Source: Acidobacteriota bacterium (lineage in GTDB: Bacteria; Acidobacteriota; Blastocatellia; Pyrinomonadales; Pyrinomonadaceae). Taken from it: a stretch of DNA of 12,327 nt. The notes under the pieces are model-generated. The model did no database searches and had not been told where the DNA came from. It saw only the letters and a program-made list of their open reading frames with translations. Every line of letters starts with the position of its first letter. Position 1 is the first letter of the stretch. The stretch lies in contig CAUJFK010000267.1 of the NCBI GenBank assembly GCA_963169175.1, positions 1 to 12,327 of the forward strand, read 5' to 3'. Below, piece after piece: positions 1-7,962 of the stretch. Both the position numbers and the translations under genes were made by a program.

Positions 1-1476
1 AGCTATCGTAAGGCGCTCGAACGCGAGGCACGGCTGCTGAACAGCCTGAAGCACGCCGCCCTTCCGCGGGTCAGCGATCATTTTATCGAGGAGAACGGGC
101 AGTTCCTGGTGATGGAATACATTCCGGGCGACGATCTTTCGGTAATTCTGGAAAAAACAGGCAAGCCGTTCCCATTCGAAAAGGTCTTGAAATGGGCGGA
201 TCAGCTTTTGGACGCGCTTGAATTTCTGCATAGTCAGTCAATGCCGGTGATCCACCGGGACATCAAACCGCAAAATCTGAAGTTGACAACACGCGACCAG
301 ATAATTCTTCTGGATTTTGGGCTTGCGAAAGGAAATCCGACCGACGCGGGCGCTCATACTGCCGCAAAGAGCATCTTTGGCTATTCGCGAAATTACGCGT
401 CGCTCGAGCAGATCCAGGGAACGGGCACCGACCCGCGGAGCGATCTTTATTCGCTTGCCGCAACGCTCTTTCACCTTGCGACAGGTCAGCCGCCCGAGGA
501 CGCTCTCACGCGGGCGATGGCAGTTCTTTCGAGCCAGCCCGATCCGTTGATACCGGCAAATGTATTGAACCGAAATGTTCCTGCCGGGTTTGCGGGCATT
601 TTGCGTTCGGCCCTTGATCTGAATGCGGCGTTTCGTCCGGCATCGGCCGCTGAGATGCGTCGGATGCTGGATGGCATGGACGAATACGCTCATTTGGCCG
701 GGGCGGGCAAGGCTCCGACCATACCCGACCTTGACCTCACATCGCAAAAGACGATGCTTATGCCCGGCGTGACGCAACGTGCCGTCGAGCGGGAAACCGG
801 TGCGAAAACGGACGTTCTTCCGGCTTACGTCTCGGAAGAAACCGCTGTTCGGACGGATCGGCAAGCGATCTCGAATGATGCTGAACGTCAGGTGTCGCGC
901 CGCAATCCTCTATTAAAGATCGCGGCCGCCGGAGCGTCACTGGTTCTGCTATTCGTTGGCCTCACCACAGGTGCTTACTTTCTGCTCACCACGCCGGAAG
1001 CCGGTGATCCGCAAACGGTGCTTCCGGTGGCGGAACAACCGCCGGGGGCGACCAACAGCTCACCACCGGTCGAGGAGGCTGCGGAACAGCAGCCAGGCGA
1101 GACAGCATCCGCCGCGGCGGATCAGCCCGAAAAGGCGGAAGCAGACAAGGCCCCGCCGAAACTGTCGCCCAAGGCCGATAAGCGAACGACTGTCGATCAG
1201 CGGACGAAGATCGAGATAACGGGGCCGGAAGATGACCCGACCGTTTATATTGGCAATATGAAGGTCAAGGATGGCCGGGTGGAAACACCGGATACGATAA
1301 TTGATGAAAACGGTGTGATGCCGAGGACGCCCAAAGTTCCTCCGCCCACAGGCTTTGGGCCGGGACGTTATCCGGATCCAAAGAGCCTTACTCCGGCACA
1401 ACGCCGCAGGCTCCTGGAACTTCGAAGAAAAGGCCTGATACCACCGGTAAGACGCCCGGATGGACGCAAGAATTAG
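1..1476 (+). CDS. Membrane-anchored Ser/Thr protein kinase (5' partial)
   Basis: This is the C-terminal 491 residues of a bacterial Hanks-type (PknB-like) Ser/Thr kinase. The reading frame is open from base 1, so the glycine loop and catalytic lysine lie upstream of the window. Visible motifs are the end of the N-lobe (REARLL, then VMEY as the hinge), the catalytic loop HRDIKPQN (window residues 85-92), the metal-binding DFG (105-107) and RSDLYSLA (the DxxSLG element of subdomain IX). The APE motif is replaced by SLE in YASLEQ. After the kinase domain come about 110 polar linker residues, a single transmembrane helix at about 306-328, and a Pro/Glu/Ala-rich extracytoplasmic tail of about 160 residues with no domain I recognise. 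This is the usual one-pass topology, with kinase inside and sensor outside. The substrate is unknown. The gene is convergent with the PilZ operon, 83 bp away. Confidence 0.95.
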   Translation, partial: SYRKALEREARLLNSLKHAALPRVSDHFIEENGQFLVMEYIPGDDLSVILEKTGKPFPFEKVLKWADQLLDALEFLHSQSMPVIHRDIKPQNLKLTTRDQIILLDFGLAKGNPTDAGAHTAAKSIFGYSRNYASLEQIQGTGTDPRSDLYSLAATLFHLATGQPPEDALTRAMAVLSSQPDPLIPANVLNRNVPAGFAGILRSALDLNAAFRPASAAEMRRMLDGMDEYAHLAGAGKAPTIPDLDLTSQKTMLMPGVTQRAVERETGAKTDVLPAYVSEETAVRTDRQAISNDAERQVSRRNPLLKIAAAGASLVLLFVGLTTGAYFLLTTPEAGDPQTVLPVAEQPPGATNSSPPVEEAAEQQPGETASAAADQPEKAEADKAPPKLSPKADKRTTVDQRTKIEITGPEDDPTVYIGNMKVKDGRVETPDTIIDENGVMPRTPKVPPPTGFGPGRYPDPKSLTPAQRRRLLELRRKGLIPPVRRPDGRKN

Positions 1477-1539
1477 CGCACTATTATTTGAAGATCAAGA
1501 TGAGGGATAGAAAACTGTGTGATCGGAGGGATGGGTGAA

Positions 1540-1553
1540 GCCGCCGGGGCGGC
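1540..1553. terminator. Short GC hairpin between convergent genes
   Basis: A 5-bp stem GCCGC/GCGGC with loop CGGG lies between the kinase stop and the stop of the convergent PilZ gene. It has no T-tract on either side, so it is at best a weak or Rho-assisted terminator. Only the hairpin itself is seen in the sequence. Confidence 0.2.
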
Positions 1554-1559
1554 GTTCCG

Positions 1560-2327
1560 TTAGGCCGGTATCTTTTCGGCAGTTGGTTTTGTATCGGTGA
1601 TCGAAATTCGCTCTACCGGAAAGGTGCTTCCAACAAACTGAAGGTTCAAGCGCGTTTTGCCGTCTGTGCAATTTCTTCGGTTGCAGACGACCGCCACACC
1701 CGAAAAATCGTGGCTTTCGCTAATGAACTTGACACGGTCGCCAACGTGCAGGTCGAGCGACGTTAGTACGGCCGCACCGTGTTTGCTGATGTTCTCAGTT
1801 GTTGTGCGTTCGCCTTTGGAGGAAACATTCTTTGCGTCAACGACGGCCAGATAATGATCGATGGCGGTGTAAAAACGCGCGTCCTTACGCGGCGTGAACT
1901 CCTTGGCAGTTTCACTTACCCGCCACATACCATCTTCGGTCATTCCCACGATCCGGTAGCTCTGCATCGGGTCGGACTTGTAGCTTTCCGGTGCCTTAGG
2001 GCCGATGAAGGCAACGCCGACATGAAATCCGATATCGTCGTCGGTTAGTCGATGACAATGCTGGACCAGTCCCCAGACACGATAAAGCTCCTTATCAAGA
2101 TCGTAGAACCGGAGTTCAGGCTCGATCGGCAGCATCATTGAGACAAGTCTGCCCGCCTTGCACTCGCGCTTCATATAAAACCCGGCGCCGGTCGGAGAAA
2201 CGCTGATAACTTCGGCGGCTTCCTTCCAAAGTTTATCGTCCTCGTCCTTTATTTTGACGACCGCTATCATTACGGCCGATTCAGTATCAATTGCTATTTC
2301 GATTTCTTCTTCCACTTCGACTGACAT
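1560..2327 (-). CDS. Tandem PilZ-domain protein, paralogue 2
   Basis: A 255-residue predicted c-di-GMP receptor with two PilZ-like halves. The C-terminal half has the complete c-di-GMP-binding signature: RKDAR (RxxxR, R147/R151) followed by NISKHG (NxSxxG, N179-G184) and a beta-rich remainder. The N-terminal half has the PilZ-like stretch SVSPTGAGF (residues 42-50), but serine replaces the Asp/Asn and no RxxxR precedes it, so it probably does not bind the nucleotide. The start is the ATG at 2327 because a perfect GGAGGT lies 6 nt upstream; the frame stays open to 2423, but that would overlap the upstream gene. It is a clear paralogue of the gene before it (shared VGVAFIG and VWxLV segments), 37 bp away, so the two are probably co-transcribed. 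No signal peptide or membrane segment is seen. The output partner (motility, polysaccharide or transcription) cannot be told from sequence. Confidence 0.85.
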   Translation of the reverse strand: MSVEVEEEIEIAIDTESAVMIAVVKIKDEDDKLWKEAAEVISVSPTGAGFYMKRECKAGRLVSMMLPIEPELRFYDLDKELYRVWGLVQHCHRLTDDDIGFHVGVAFIGPKAPESYKSDPMQSYRIVGMTEDGMWRVSETAKEFTPRKDARFYTAIDHYLAVVDAKNVSSKGERTTTENISKHGAAVLTSLDLHVGDRVKFISESHDFSGVAVVCNRRNCTDGKTRLNLQFVGSTFPVERISITDTKPTAEKIPA

Positions 2328-2333
2328 TGGACT

Positions 2334-2339
2334 ACCTCC
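2334..2339 (-). promoter_or_regulatory. Strong ribosome binding site of PilZ paralogue 2
   Basis: On the minus strand GGAGGT sits 6 nt before the ATG at 2327. It decides the start of the downstream PilZ gene and rules out the longer frame reaching 2423. Confidence 0.8.
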
Positions 2340-2364
2340 AAAGATGAGAGTACTCAATTCGCGT

Positions 2365-3144
2365 TCATTCAATGCCCTCGAGCGGGAACAAATGATCGAT
2401 GAACTCAACGTGCAAACGCACAATTCCGTCCTGGCCGGAGCGCTTTCCTCTGACCACCGATATGATCGATGTGTTCAGACGCTCGCTTCTGACGCGCAGG
2501 AACGATCCGACCTCGACGTTGAACGATGTAAAGACCGCCGCCCCGCCAAGGCTTACATTTTCTGTTACCGTAACTTCGCTTGCCGCAACGTCGCCGCTCT
2601 CGTCGAGCAGTTCGACGACCAGAGTTTCAGGAATCGCGAACCGTGTATGGCGTCGGGCATAGGCTGGCAAGTCGCTTTCGTCCGGATTTGCGACCGCGTC
2701 GACCAACTGCCAAAGGCCGCCTTCTTCGCGGACCGAAAGATCGTAAAGTTTTGCCGGGTTTTCATTGAACGACGCCGGTGGCGTTTTTCCTATAAACGCG
2801 ACACCAACAGCATACAGTTCAGTACCGGGGGCTTCGGTGATCGGGACACACTTGCGCACCAAGGCCCATACCTTATACTGCGGTTCGAGAAAATCGAAGC
2901 AGCGAAGCTGGCGCGGCATCGGGGCTGAGACGAGCACGAGGCGACCACGTTTGACGGGCCGTTTAAGGTTGAATCCGGCGCCAAACGCCGAAACATCTTC
3001 CAATCTGGTTATCTCGTTCCATGAGAACTTGTTGTCAACCTTCACTTCGACCTTTGTGGGAAGTGAAAGCGAATACCGAGGAAGCCGACGGGGCTCATTT
3101 TCGGTGGCAGATTCGACTGTTGGTTCGGTTAGAAGTGTTGACAT
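2365..3144 (-). CDS. Tandem PilZ-domain protein, paralogue 1
   Basis: A 259-residue predicted c-di-GMP receptor carrying two PilZ domains, both with intact binding signatures. Domain 1 has RRLPR (R19/R23) and DVSAFG (D50, S52, G55). Domain 2 has RRHTR (R164/R168) and NVSLGG (N196, S198, G201). By the family rule, RxxxR plus (D/N)xSxxG contacts the c-di-GMP dimer, so this protein may bind at two sites. The region between the domains (about 85-150) includes VWALVRKC and VGVAFIG and is shared with the paralogue downstream, indicating a gene duplication. The protein appears soluble. The start at 3144 has no strong SD, but an upstream ATG (about 3158) is out of frame, so the choice is reasonable. 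It is first in a two-gene operon and divergent from gyrA across 233 bp. Confidence 0.88.
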   Translation of the reverse strand: MSTLLTEPTVESATENEPRRLPRYSLSLPTKVEVKVDNKFSWNEITRLEDVSAFGAGFNLKRPVKRGRLVLVSAPMPRQLRCFDFLEPQYKVWALVRKCVPITEAPGTELYAVGVAFIGKTPPASFNENPAKLYDLSVREEGGLWQLVDAVANPDESDLPAYARRHTRFAIPETLVVELLDESGDVAASEVTVTENVSLGGAAVFTSFNVEVGSFLRVRSERLNTSIISVVRGKRSGQDGIVRLHVEFIDHLFPLEGIE

Positions 3145-3243
3145 GCAAAACGTTTCATTTCCGAACGGAACGGTGAGGATAAAGTACGGAAAAATATGGG
3201 CTTACGTTGCTTTAGAAAGAGTCGCGTTTACGGGTCGTGCCGG

Positions 3244-3272
3244 TTGCGGTTCAGGCGCGAAGCCTGTAAAAT
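3244..3272 (+). promoter_or_regulatory. Candidate sigma70-type promoter for gyrA
   Basis: TTGCGG (3244-3249), a 17-bp spacer and TAAAAT (3267-3272) lie about 105 bp before the gyrA start. A small hairpin (CAGGC/GCCTG, 3252-3266) occupies the spacer. Spacing and hexamers fit a housekeeping promoter, but this is a by-eye match. The rest of the 3145-3377 gap shows no gene, and I found no convincing promoter for the divergent PilZ operon. Confidence 0.3.
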
Positions 3273-3377
3273 AAGAGTATCACCAAATGGCAGGATGTTT
3301 CAAGTGTTTTAAATTGTTTATTCAACCGATCATCCGGCCGTCAATTTATCCGAAAATACTCGGAAAACAGCTAAGAA

Positions 3378-5924
3378 ATGGATTCACTAACAGATCGTAA
3401 TCAAATAAATATCGAAGACGAGATGCGCCGTTCGTATCTCGATTATGCAATGTCCGTTATTATCGGCCGAGCGCTTCCGGACGTGCGTGACGGGCTAAAA
3501 CCGGTGCACCGCCGCATTCTTTACGGAATGTTCGAGCAGGGAAACGTCGCCGGCAAGCCGTATAGAAAATCGGCCCGAGCCGTCGGTGATGTGATGGGTA
3601 AATATCATCCGCACGGCGACTCGGCCATTTACGATTCGATCGTTCGGCTGGCGCAGGATTTTGCGATGCGGTATCCACTGATCGATGGGCAGGGAAACTT
3701 TGGCTCGATCGACGGCGACAATCCGGCGGCACAGCGTTATACCGAGGTGCGGCTGGCAAAGATCTCGAACGAGGTCCTGGCGGATATTGAAAAAGAGACG
3801 GTAAATTTTCAGCCGAACTATGACGACAGCTTAAGTGAACCGACCGTATTGCCGACGCGTGTTCCACTGCTTTTGGTAAACGGTTCAGAAGGTATTGCGG
3901 TAGGTATGGCGACGAAGATCCCGCCGCACAATTTGACCGAGGTGTTGAGCGGGACCATCGCCTTGATCAACAACCCTACGCTGACCGCCGATGATCTGAT
4001 GACCTACATTCCGGGGCCGGATTTCCCGACCGCCGGGTTTATATACGGCCGTGAAGAGATCAAGCGAGCATATCGGGAGGGCCGCGGCATCATCCAGATG
4101 CGGGCACGGGCGGCGATCGACAGGATCGGCCGCGGAGACCGTGAAAAGGATGCGATCGTCGTTACCGAGATTCCGTATCAAGTTAACAAGGCAAAACTTC
4201 TTGAACGCATCGCTGAGTTGATCAACGAACGCAAACTCGAGGGCATTTCAGAGATGCGGGACGAATCGAACCGGCTCGGGATTCGCATCGTTCTCGAACT
4301 AAAGCGCGACGCTATCGCACAGGTGGTGCTGAACAAGCTGTACAAGATGACGCCGATGCAGTCGTCGTTCGGCATCATCAACATCGCGATCGTTGACGGC
4401 CAGCCAAAAGTGCTGACCCTCAAGGCGATGATCGAGCATTTCGTCGAATTCCGCCGCGAGGTCGTAAGACGGCGAACGGAGTTTGAGCTCAGAAAAGCAC
4501 AGGCCCGGGCTCATATCTTGGAAGGTCTGAACAAGGCCATTGATGCGCTCGATTACATTATTCCGCTGATCCGCAACGCTCGTTCGGTGGATGAGGCCAA
4601 GCAGTGGCTGACCGCAAAGTTCGCCACGCTTGATGAGGTCAAGAAGTGGCGCGGCATTATTGGGAACAAGACCGAAGAGGTATTCCTGAAAGATCTGCGT
4701 AAGGTCATCGGCAGCCTTGAGTTCACAGACATTCAGGCACAGGCGATCCTGGACCTGCAGTTGAGAAGGCTGTCGGCCCTTGAGCGGCAGAAGATACTTG
4801 ATGAGTATGAATCGATCATCAAACACATCGCCGAGCTTGAGAATATTTTGGCCAACGAGCCGGTACTTCGACAGGTAATCATCGATGAGCTTGAAGATGT
4901 GAAGAAAACGTTCGGCGACGCCCGCCGGACAGAGATCGTGGATGCCGATGTCGAGCTTTCCATCGAAGACCTGATCAAGGATGAGGACGTGGCGATAACC
5001 GTCACCAAAGCCGGGTATATCAAACGCACGCCTGTCGCTACCTACTCGCGTCAGGGCCGCGGCGGCAAGGGGCGGCTGGGTGCAACGGCGAAGAACGACG
5101 ATTTTGTCGAGCATTTGTTTGTTGCATCGACGCACGCATATCTGATGATCTTTACCGACGACGGGCAGGTGTACAAGATAAAGGTACACGAGATCCCTGA
5201 GGCGGCACCGGCTGCCCGCGGAAAGGCCGTGGTCAATCTGGTGCAGATATCCGGCGAGAGAAAACTGGTCGCCGTGATGCCGGTGCGTGATTTTGGCGAA
5301 GAAGTTTATTTGACGATGGTCACCAGGAACGGCGTGATAAAGAAATCGGCATTGGCCGATTTCCAGAACATCCGGTCAAACGGGATAAATGCCATTAACA
5401 TTGACGAAGGCGATGAACTGCTGGATGTGATCCGTACGGACGGCAAGCAGCAGATATTCGTGGCCACCCATGACGGAATGGCTGTCCGGTTCAATGAGAC
5501 CGATGTACGGCCGATGGGCCGTGCCGCACGCGGTGTACGCGGCGTGAATCTGCGAAAAGGCGATTTCGTCGTCTCAGTCTGCGCCGTTTCACAGGAAGGG
5601 AACGAGAAGATACTCTCCGTTTCCGAACGAGGCTTTGGCAAGCAAACGCAGGTCAACAGCTATCGCCTGACAAAGCGCGGCGGCATCGGTGTTATTAATA
5701 TGAAAACCACCGAAAAGACGGGCAAGGTCGTTTCGGCGTTCCCGGTCGATGAGGAAAGCGAGATCATGATAATCACGCAGCAGGCAAAGCTGATCCGCCT
5801 TGGCGTTGACAAGATCCGCGAAACCGGCCGCAGTGCCCAGGGTGTTACCCTGATAAAATGCGGCGATGATGATCTGGTCACAAGCGCATCCCTGCTTGCG
5901 GCCGCCGAGGATGAGGAAGAATAG
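3378..5924 (+). CDS. gyrA: DNA gyrase subunit A
   Basis: The 848-residue breakage-reunion subunit of type II topoisomerase. With GyrB (not in this window) it introduces negative supercoils using ATP. The N-terminal winged-helix/tower region starts in typical GyrA style (RSYLDYAMSVIIGRALPDVR) and carries the catalytic tyrosine Y121 in AAQRYTE. The quinolone-resistance region reads HPHGDSAIYDS, with Ser82 and Asp86 at the positions of E. coli S83 and D87, so the classical resistance substitutions are absent. The C-terminal beta-pinwheel contains a GyrA-box, QGRGGKG (559-565), close to the Q(R/K)RGG(R/K)G consensus; this argues for gyrase rather than topoisomerase IV ParC. The protein ends in the usual acidic tail (DEEE). 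The start at 3378 gives a normal N terminus although no strong SD precedes it. It stands alone between divergent and convergent neighbours. Confidence 0.97.
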   Translation: MDSLTDRNQINIEDEMRRSYLDYAMSVIIGRALPDVRDGLKPVHRRILYGMFEQGNVAGKPYRKSARAVGDVMGKYHPHGDSAIYDSIVRLAQDFAMRYPLIDGQGNFGSIDGDNPAAQRYTEVRLAKISNEVLADIEKETVNFQPNYDDSLSEPTVLPTRVPLLLVNGSEGIAVGMATKIPPHNLTEVLSGTIALINNPTLTADDLMTYIPGPDFPTAGFIYGREEIKRAYREGRGIIQMRARAAIDRIGRGDREKDAIVVTEIPYQVNKAKLLERIAELINERKLEGISEMRDESNRLGIRIVLELKRDAIAQVVLNKLYKMTPMQSSFGIINIAIVDGQPKVLTLKAMIEHFVEFRREVVRRRTEFELRKAQARAHILEGLNKAIDALDYIIPLIRNARSVDEAKQWLTAKFATLDEVKKWRGIIGNKTEEVFLKDLRKVIGSLEFTDIQAQAILDLQLRRLSALERQKILDEYESIIKHIAELENILANEPVLRQVIIDELEDVKKTFGDARRTEIVDADVELSIEDLIKDEDVAITVTKAGYIKRTPVATYSRQGRGGKGRLGATAKNDDFVEHLFVASTHAYLMIFTDDGQVYKIKVHEIPEAAPAARGKAVVNLVQISGERKLVAVMPVRDFGEEVYLTMVTRNGVIKKSALADFQNIRSNGINAINIDEGDELLDVIRTDGKQQIFVATHDGMAVRFNETDVRPMGRAARGVRGVNLRKGDFVVSVCAVSQEGNEKILSVSERGFGKQTQVNSYRLTKRGGIGVINMKTTEKTGKVVSAFPVDEESEIMIITQQAKLIRLGVDKIRETGRSAQGVTLIKCGDDDLVTSASLLAAAEDEEE

Positions 5925-5946
5925 TGGACCTAGTCGCCAGTTAATG

Positions 5947-5979
5947 AAAAGCCGTGGCTCGAGTGGGCCACGGCTTTTT
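5947..5979 (+). terminator. Intrinsic terminator of gyrA (possibly bidirectional)
   Basis: A perfect 12-bp stem, AAAAGCCGTGGC (5947-5958) with GCCACGGCTTTT (5967-5978), has an 8-nt loop and runs into five Ts, 22 bp after the gyrA stop. The A-run on the left arm gives a U-tract on the minus strand too, so it may also stop transcription arriving from ruvB. Confidence 0.92.
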
Positions 5980-6008
5980 ATTCGAACAAACGGAAAACGA
6001 AAAAGTAA

Positions 6009-6042
6009 AAACTGAAAACTGGATGGGCATTGTTTTCAGTTT
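6009..6042. repeat. AT-rich inverted repeat in the gyrA-ruvB gap
   Basis: AAACTGAAAAC (6009-6019) and its exact complement GTTTTCAGTTT (6032-6042) form an 11-bp stem with a 12-nt loop. Related ACTGA/CAGTTT-like words recur on both sides. It could be a second terminator for the convergent genes or a fragment of a dispersed low-complexity repeat. Only the inverted repeat is certain. Confidence 0.55.
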
Positions 6043-6077
6043 CTAGTTTTTAGATCTCAGTTTGTACGGATCAAATT

Positions 6078-7115
6078 TTACTCGAACAATCCTGGCGTTG
6101 TATTTTTGTTTGAGAGTTCCAGTCCGAAATGTTCATAACCGAGCCGTGTTGCCATTCGGCCGCGCGGGGTTCGGTTTAAGAAGCCGATCTGTAAGAGGTA
6201 AGGCTCGATCATTTCTTCGATAGAGTCTTTTTCTTCGTGCAGGGCGGCGCAAAGTGTGCCGAGGCCGACCGGGCCGCCGTCGAATTTTTCGATGATCGTG
6301 AGCAGGAACTTGCGGTCCATTTCATCGAGGCCGTATGTATCGACCTCCATTCGGTTGAGAGCATCGTTTGCCACGTATTCAGAAATTTTGCCTTCGTGGT
6401 CCACCTCAGCATAATCGCGGACGCGGCGAAGCAGGCGATTTGCTATTCGCGGTGTGCCGCGTGAACGGCGGGCGATCTCGTGCGAGCCTGTCGGGTCAAT
6501 TTCGATATTCAATATTCCGGCCGATCGTTCGACGATCTGCTGCAGCTCTTTGATCCCGTAAAAATCGAGATGAAAGATGATCCCGAACCGGCCGCGCAGC
6601 GGAGCGGTGATCATGCCGGGCCGGGTCGTGGCACCGACCAGTGTAAATTTTGGCAATTCCAGCTTAATCGATCTTGCCGCCGTGCCCTGGCCGATCATCA
6701 GGTCGAGGCTGTAATCCTCCATCGCCGGATAAAGTATCTCCTCGATCGCGGGGTTCAGGCGATGTATCTCGTCGATGAAGAGCACGTCGCCTTCTTCCAG
6801 GTTGGTTAGGATAGCCGCAAGGTCGCCTGCCTTTTCAATGATCGGCCCGGCGGTAGATTTGAGCGTCGAGCCCATTTCGTTCGCAACGATGTTCGAAAGC
6901 GTGGTCTTGCCAACCCCCGGCGGCCCGGTCAGCAGAATATGGTCCAACGCCTCGCGGCGTTTGAGCGCCGCTTTCATAAAAACGCGCAGGTTATCCTTCA
7001 CCTTCGCCTGGCCAATGTACTCAGCCAATTGCGCAGGCCGAAGCGTTGCCTCGAAGCGTTTTTCTTCGGGGGTGAGATCTTCGTCTCTAATGTCAACTGC
7101 AACACTTTGTGTCAT
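6078..7115 (-). CDS. ruvB: Holliday junction branch migration ATPase RuvB
   Basis: A 345-residue AAA+ motor that forms hexameric rings on DNA and, loaded by RuvA, drives branch migration in recombinational repair. Visible motifs are RPxxLxEYIGQ near the N terminus (RPAQLAEYIGQ), Walker A GPPGVGKT (64-71), Walker B VLFIDEIH (111-118, D115/E116), sensor 1 in LVGATTRPG, and the arginine finger region PLRGRFG (R174). The C-terminal winged helix includes GGPVGLGTL and ends in FLNRTPRGR followed by the TxLGYEHFG motif. The length is typical of the family. The start at 7115 lacks a strong SD but matches the usual N-terminal length. It is last in the minus-strand group ruvA-CPBP-ruvB, with a 77-bp gap holding an inverted repeat, so some independent control of ruvB is possible. 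Confidence 0.97.
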   Translation of the reverse strand: MTQSVAVDIRDEDLTPEEKRFEATLRPAQLAEYIGQAKVKDNLRVFMKAALKRREALDHILLTGPPGVGKTTLSNIVANEMGSTLKSTAGPIIEKAGDLAAILTNLEEGDVLFIDEIHRLNPAIEEILYPAMEDYSLDLMIGQGTAARSIKLELPKFTLVGATTRPGMITAPLRGRFGIIFHLDFYGIKELQQIVERSAGILNIEIDPTGSHEIARRSRGTPRIANRLLRRVRDYAEVDHEGKISEYVANDALNRMEVDTYGLDEMDRKFLLTIIEKFDGGPVGLGTLCAALHEEKDSIEEMIEPYLLQIGFLNRTPRGRMATRLGYEHFGLELSNKNTTPGLFE

Positions 7116-7128
7116 TTCACTTTTCTAA

Positions 7129-7182
7129 CTCTGCGTCTCTGTGGGAGGGGAGTTTCCCGCAGAGCCGCAAAGACGCAAAGAG
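7129..7182. repeat. Interrupted inverted repeat upstream of ruvB
   Basis: Inner arms CTCTGTGGGA (7137-7146) and TCCCGCAGAG (7155-7164) pair over 10 bp with one G-T mismatch around an 8-nt loop. Outer arms CTCTGCGT (7129-7136) and ACGCAAAGAG (7173-7182) continue the stem with a bulge. The GCAGAG/ACGCAAAGAG word pattern is typical of short dispersed repeats in many bacterial genomes. It lies in the transcribed gap between the CPBP gene and ruvB. Confidence 0.6.
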
Positions 7183-7192
7183 ATCTTCTAAA

Positions 7193-7954
7193 TCAGAATA
7201 CCAAGCCCTTGTTATAAAGGGCCAAGATATCCATCGAAAAAGCCACCGTGCAATGGAGCACCATTCCGAGCCAGATACTTCCGTTTCGATAGCTCAGCCA
7301 ACCTAGAAAGATTCCCGCGGCTATCGCGGCGAGCGTTTCGGCCGGTGGTTTTCCAAAGTGGATCATGCAATAGGGCACTGTCATTACGAAAATCGAATAC
7401 AGACCGAGGCTTCGTTTCAGACTGTGGACCAGGAAGCCCCGGAAAAAGAACTCGAGGCCGAAGAATTGGATGAAGTATATCAGTTCCCAGATCAATAGCG
7501 TCCTTCCGATATACGGCTCGCCATTATAGATCCGCAGGAACGGATATTTTGCCGCAAATCCGCTCGTGAGCGACATTAGATAAACAAGCGGCAGCATTAC
7601 GGCCGTGCAGGCGGCAAGAAGTTTCCAAAAGCCCGGTTCCACCCTTGGGATCAGGCCAAAATCACGAACATTGGCCTTCCAGCCGAATATGATGATCAGG
7701 TACGGCCCAACGACATAGACCGTTGTTACAAGCGTTACCCACCAGGCGAGGCCCGCAAGATTGTTGTCGCGGGTATTGGTTATCAGATCGCCGAACCACT
7801 TGAGCGGTGTGTCGTTCAGAAAGCCGGCGATCGCTTCAGTGTTCTTAAGATAATAGGTGCACGTCAGCCCGAACGCCGTGTAGACAAGAGCGACGATCAC
7901 CCGCCGGTCGAGGGCCGAAATATCGCGGCGAATTTGGTCGAAAAGTTCGAGCAT
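7193..7954 (-). CDS. CPBP (CAAX/Abi)-type intramembrane protease family protein
   Basis: A polytopic membrane protein of 253 residues from the chosen start, with about six to eight hydrophobic helices. The CPBP/Rce1 core is recognisable: GLEFFFRGFL (E168, R172), then YCMIHFG (H199), then LHCTVAF (H234). The family uses Glu and His residues as a membrane-embedded metal site and acts on prenylated proteins, bacteriocin precursors or unknown substrates. Here the first Glu of the usual EExxxR is Leu167 and the Asn expected four residues after the last His is Ala238, so activity is uncertain. The frame extends to a GTG at 8017, but those 21 extra codons lie wholly inside or next to an inverted-repeat element (7963-8070). 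I therefore place the start at the ATG at 7954, just outside it. It sits between ruvA and ruvB with no known functional link to them. Confidence 0.8.
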   Translation of the reverse strand: MLELFDQIRRDISALDRRVIVALVYTAFGLTCTYYLKNTEAIAGFLNDTPLKWFGDLITNTRDNNLAGLAWWVTLVTTVYVVGPYLIIIFGWKANVRDFGLIPRVEPGFWKLLAACTAVMLPLVYLMSLTSGFAAKYPFLRIYNGEPYIGRTLLIWELIYFIQFFGLEFFFRGFLVHSLKRSLGLYSIFVMTVPYCMIHFGKPPAETLAAIAAGIFLGWLSYRNGSIWLGMVLHCTVAFSMDILALYNKGLVF

Positions 7955-7962
7955 TCTTAGCT

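Noticed and set aside
2328..2423. 32-residue upstream extension of PilZ paralogue 2
   Set aside because: It overlaps the end of the upstream gene, while a perfect GGAGGT directs initiation at 2327.
2254..2928. Plus-strand open frame (224 codons) across the two PilZ genes
   Set aside because: It spans the junction of two well-supported minus-strand genes, and its translation is Arg/Cys-rich with no family signature.
4299..5189. Long minus-strand open frame (296 codons) inside gyrA
   Set aside because: It is fully covered by the clearly real gyrA; its translation has no recognisable motif and it has no initiation signals.
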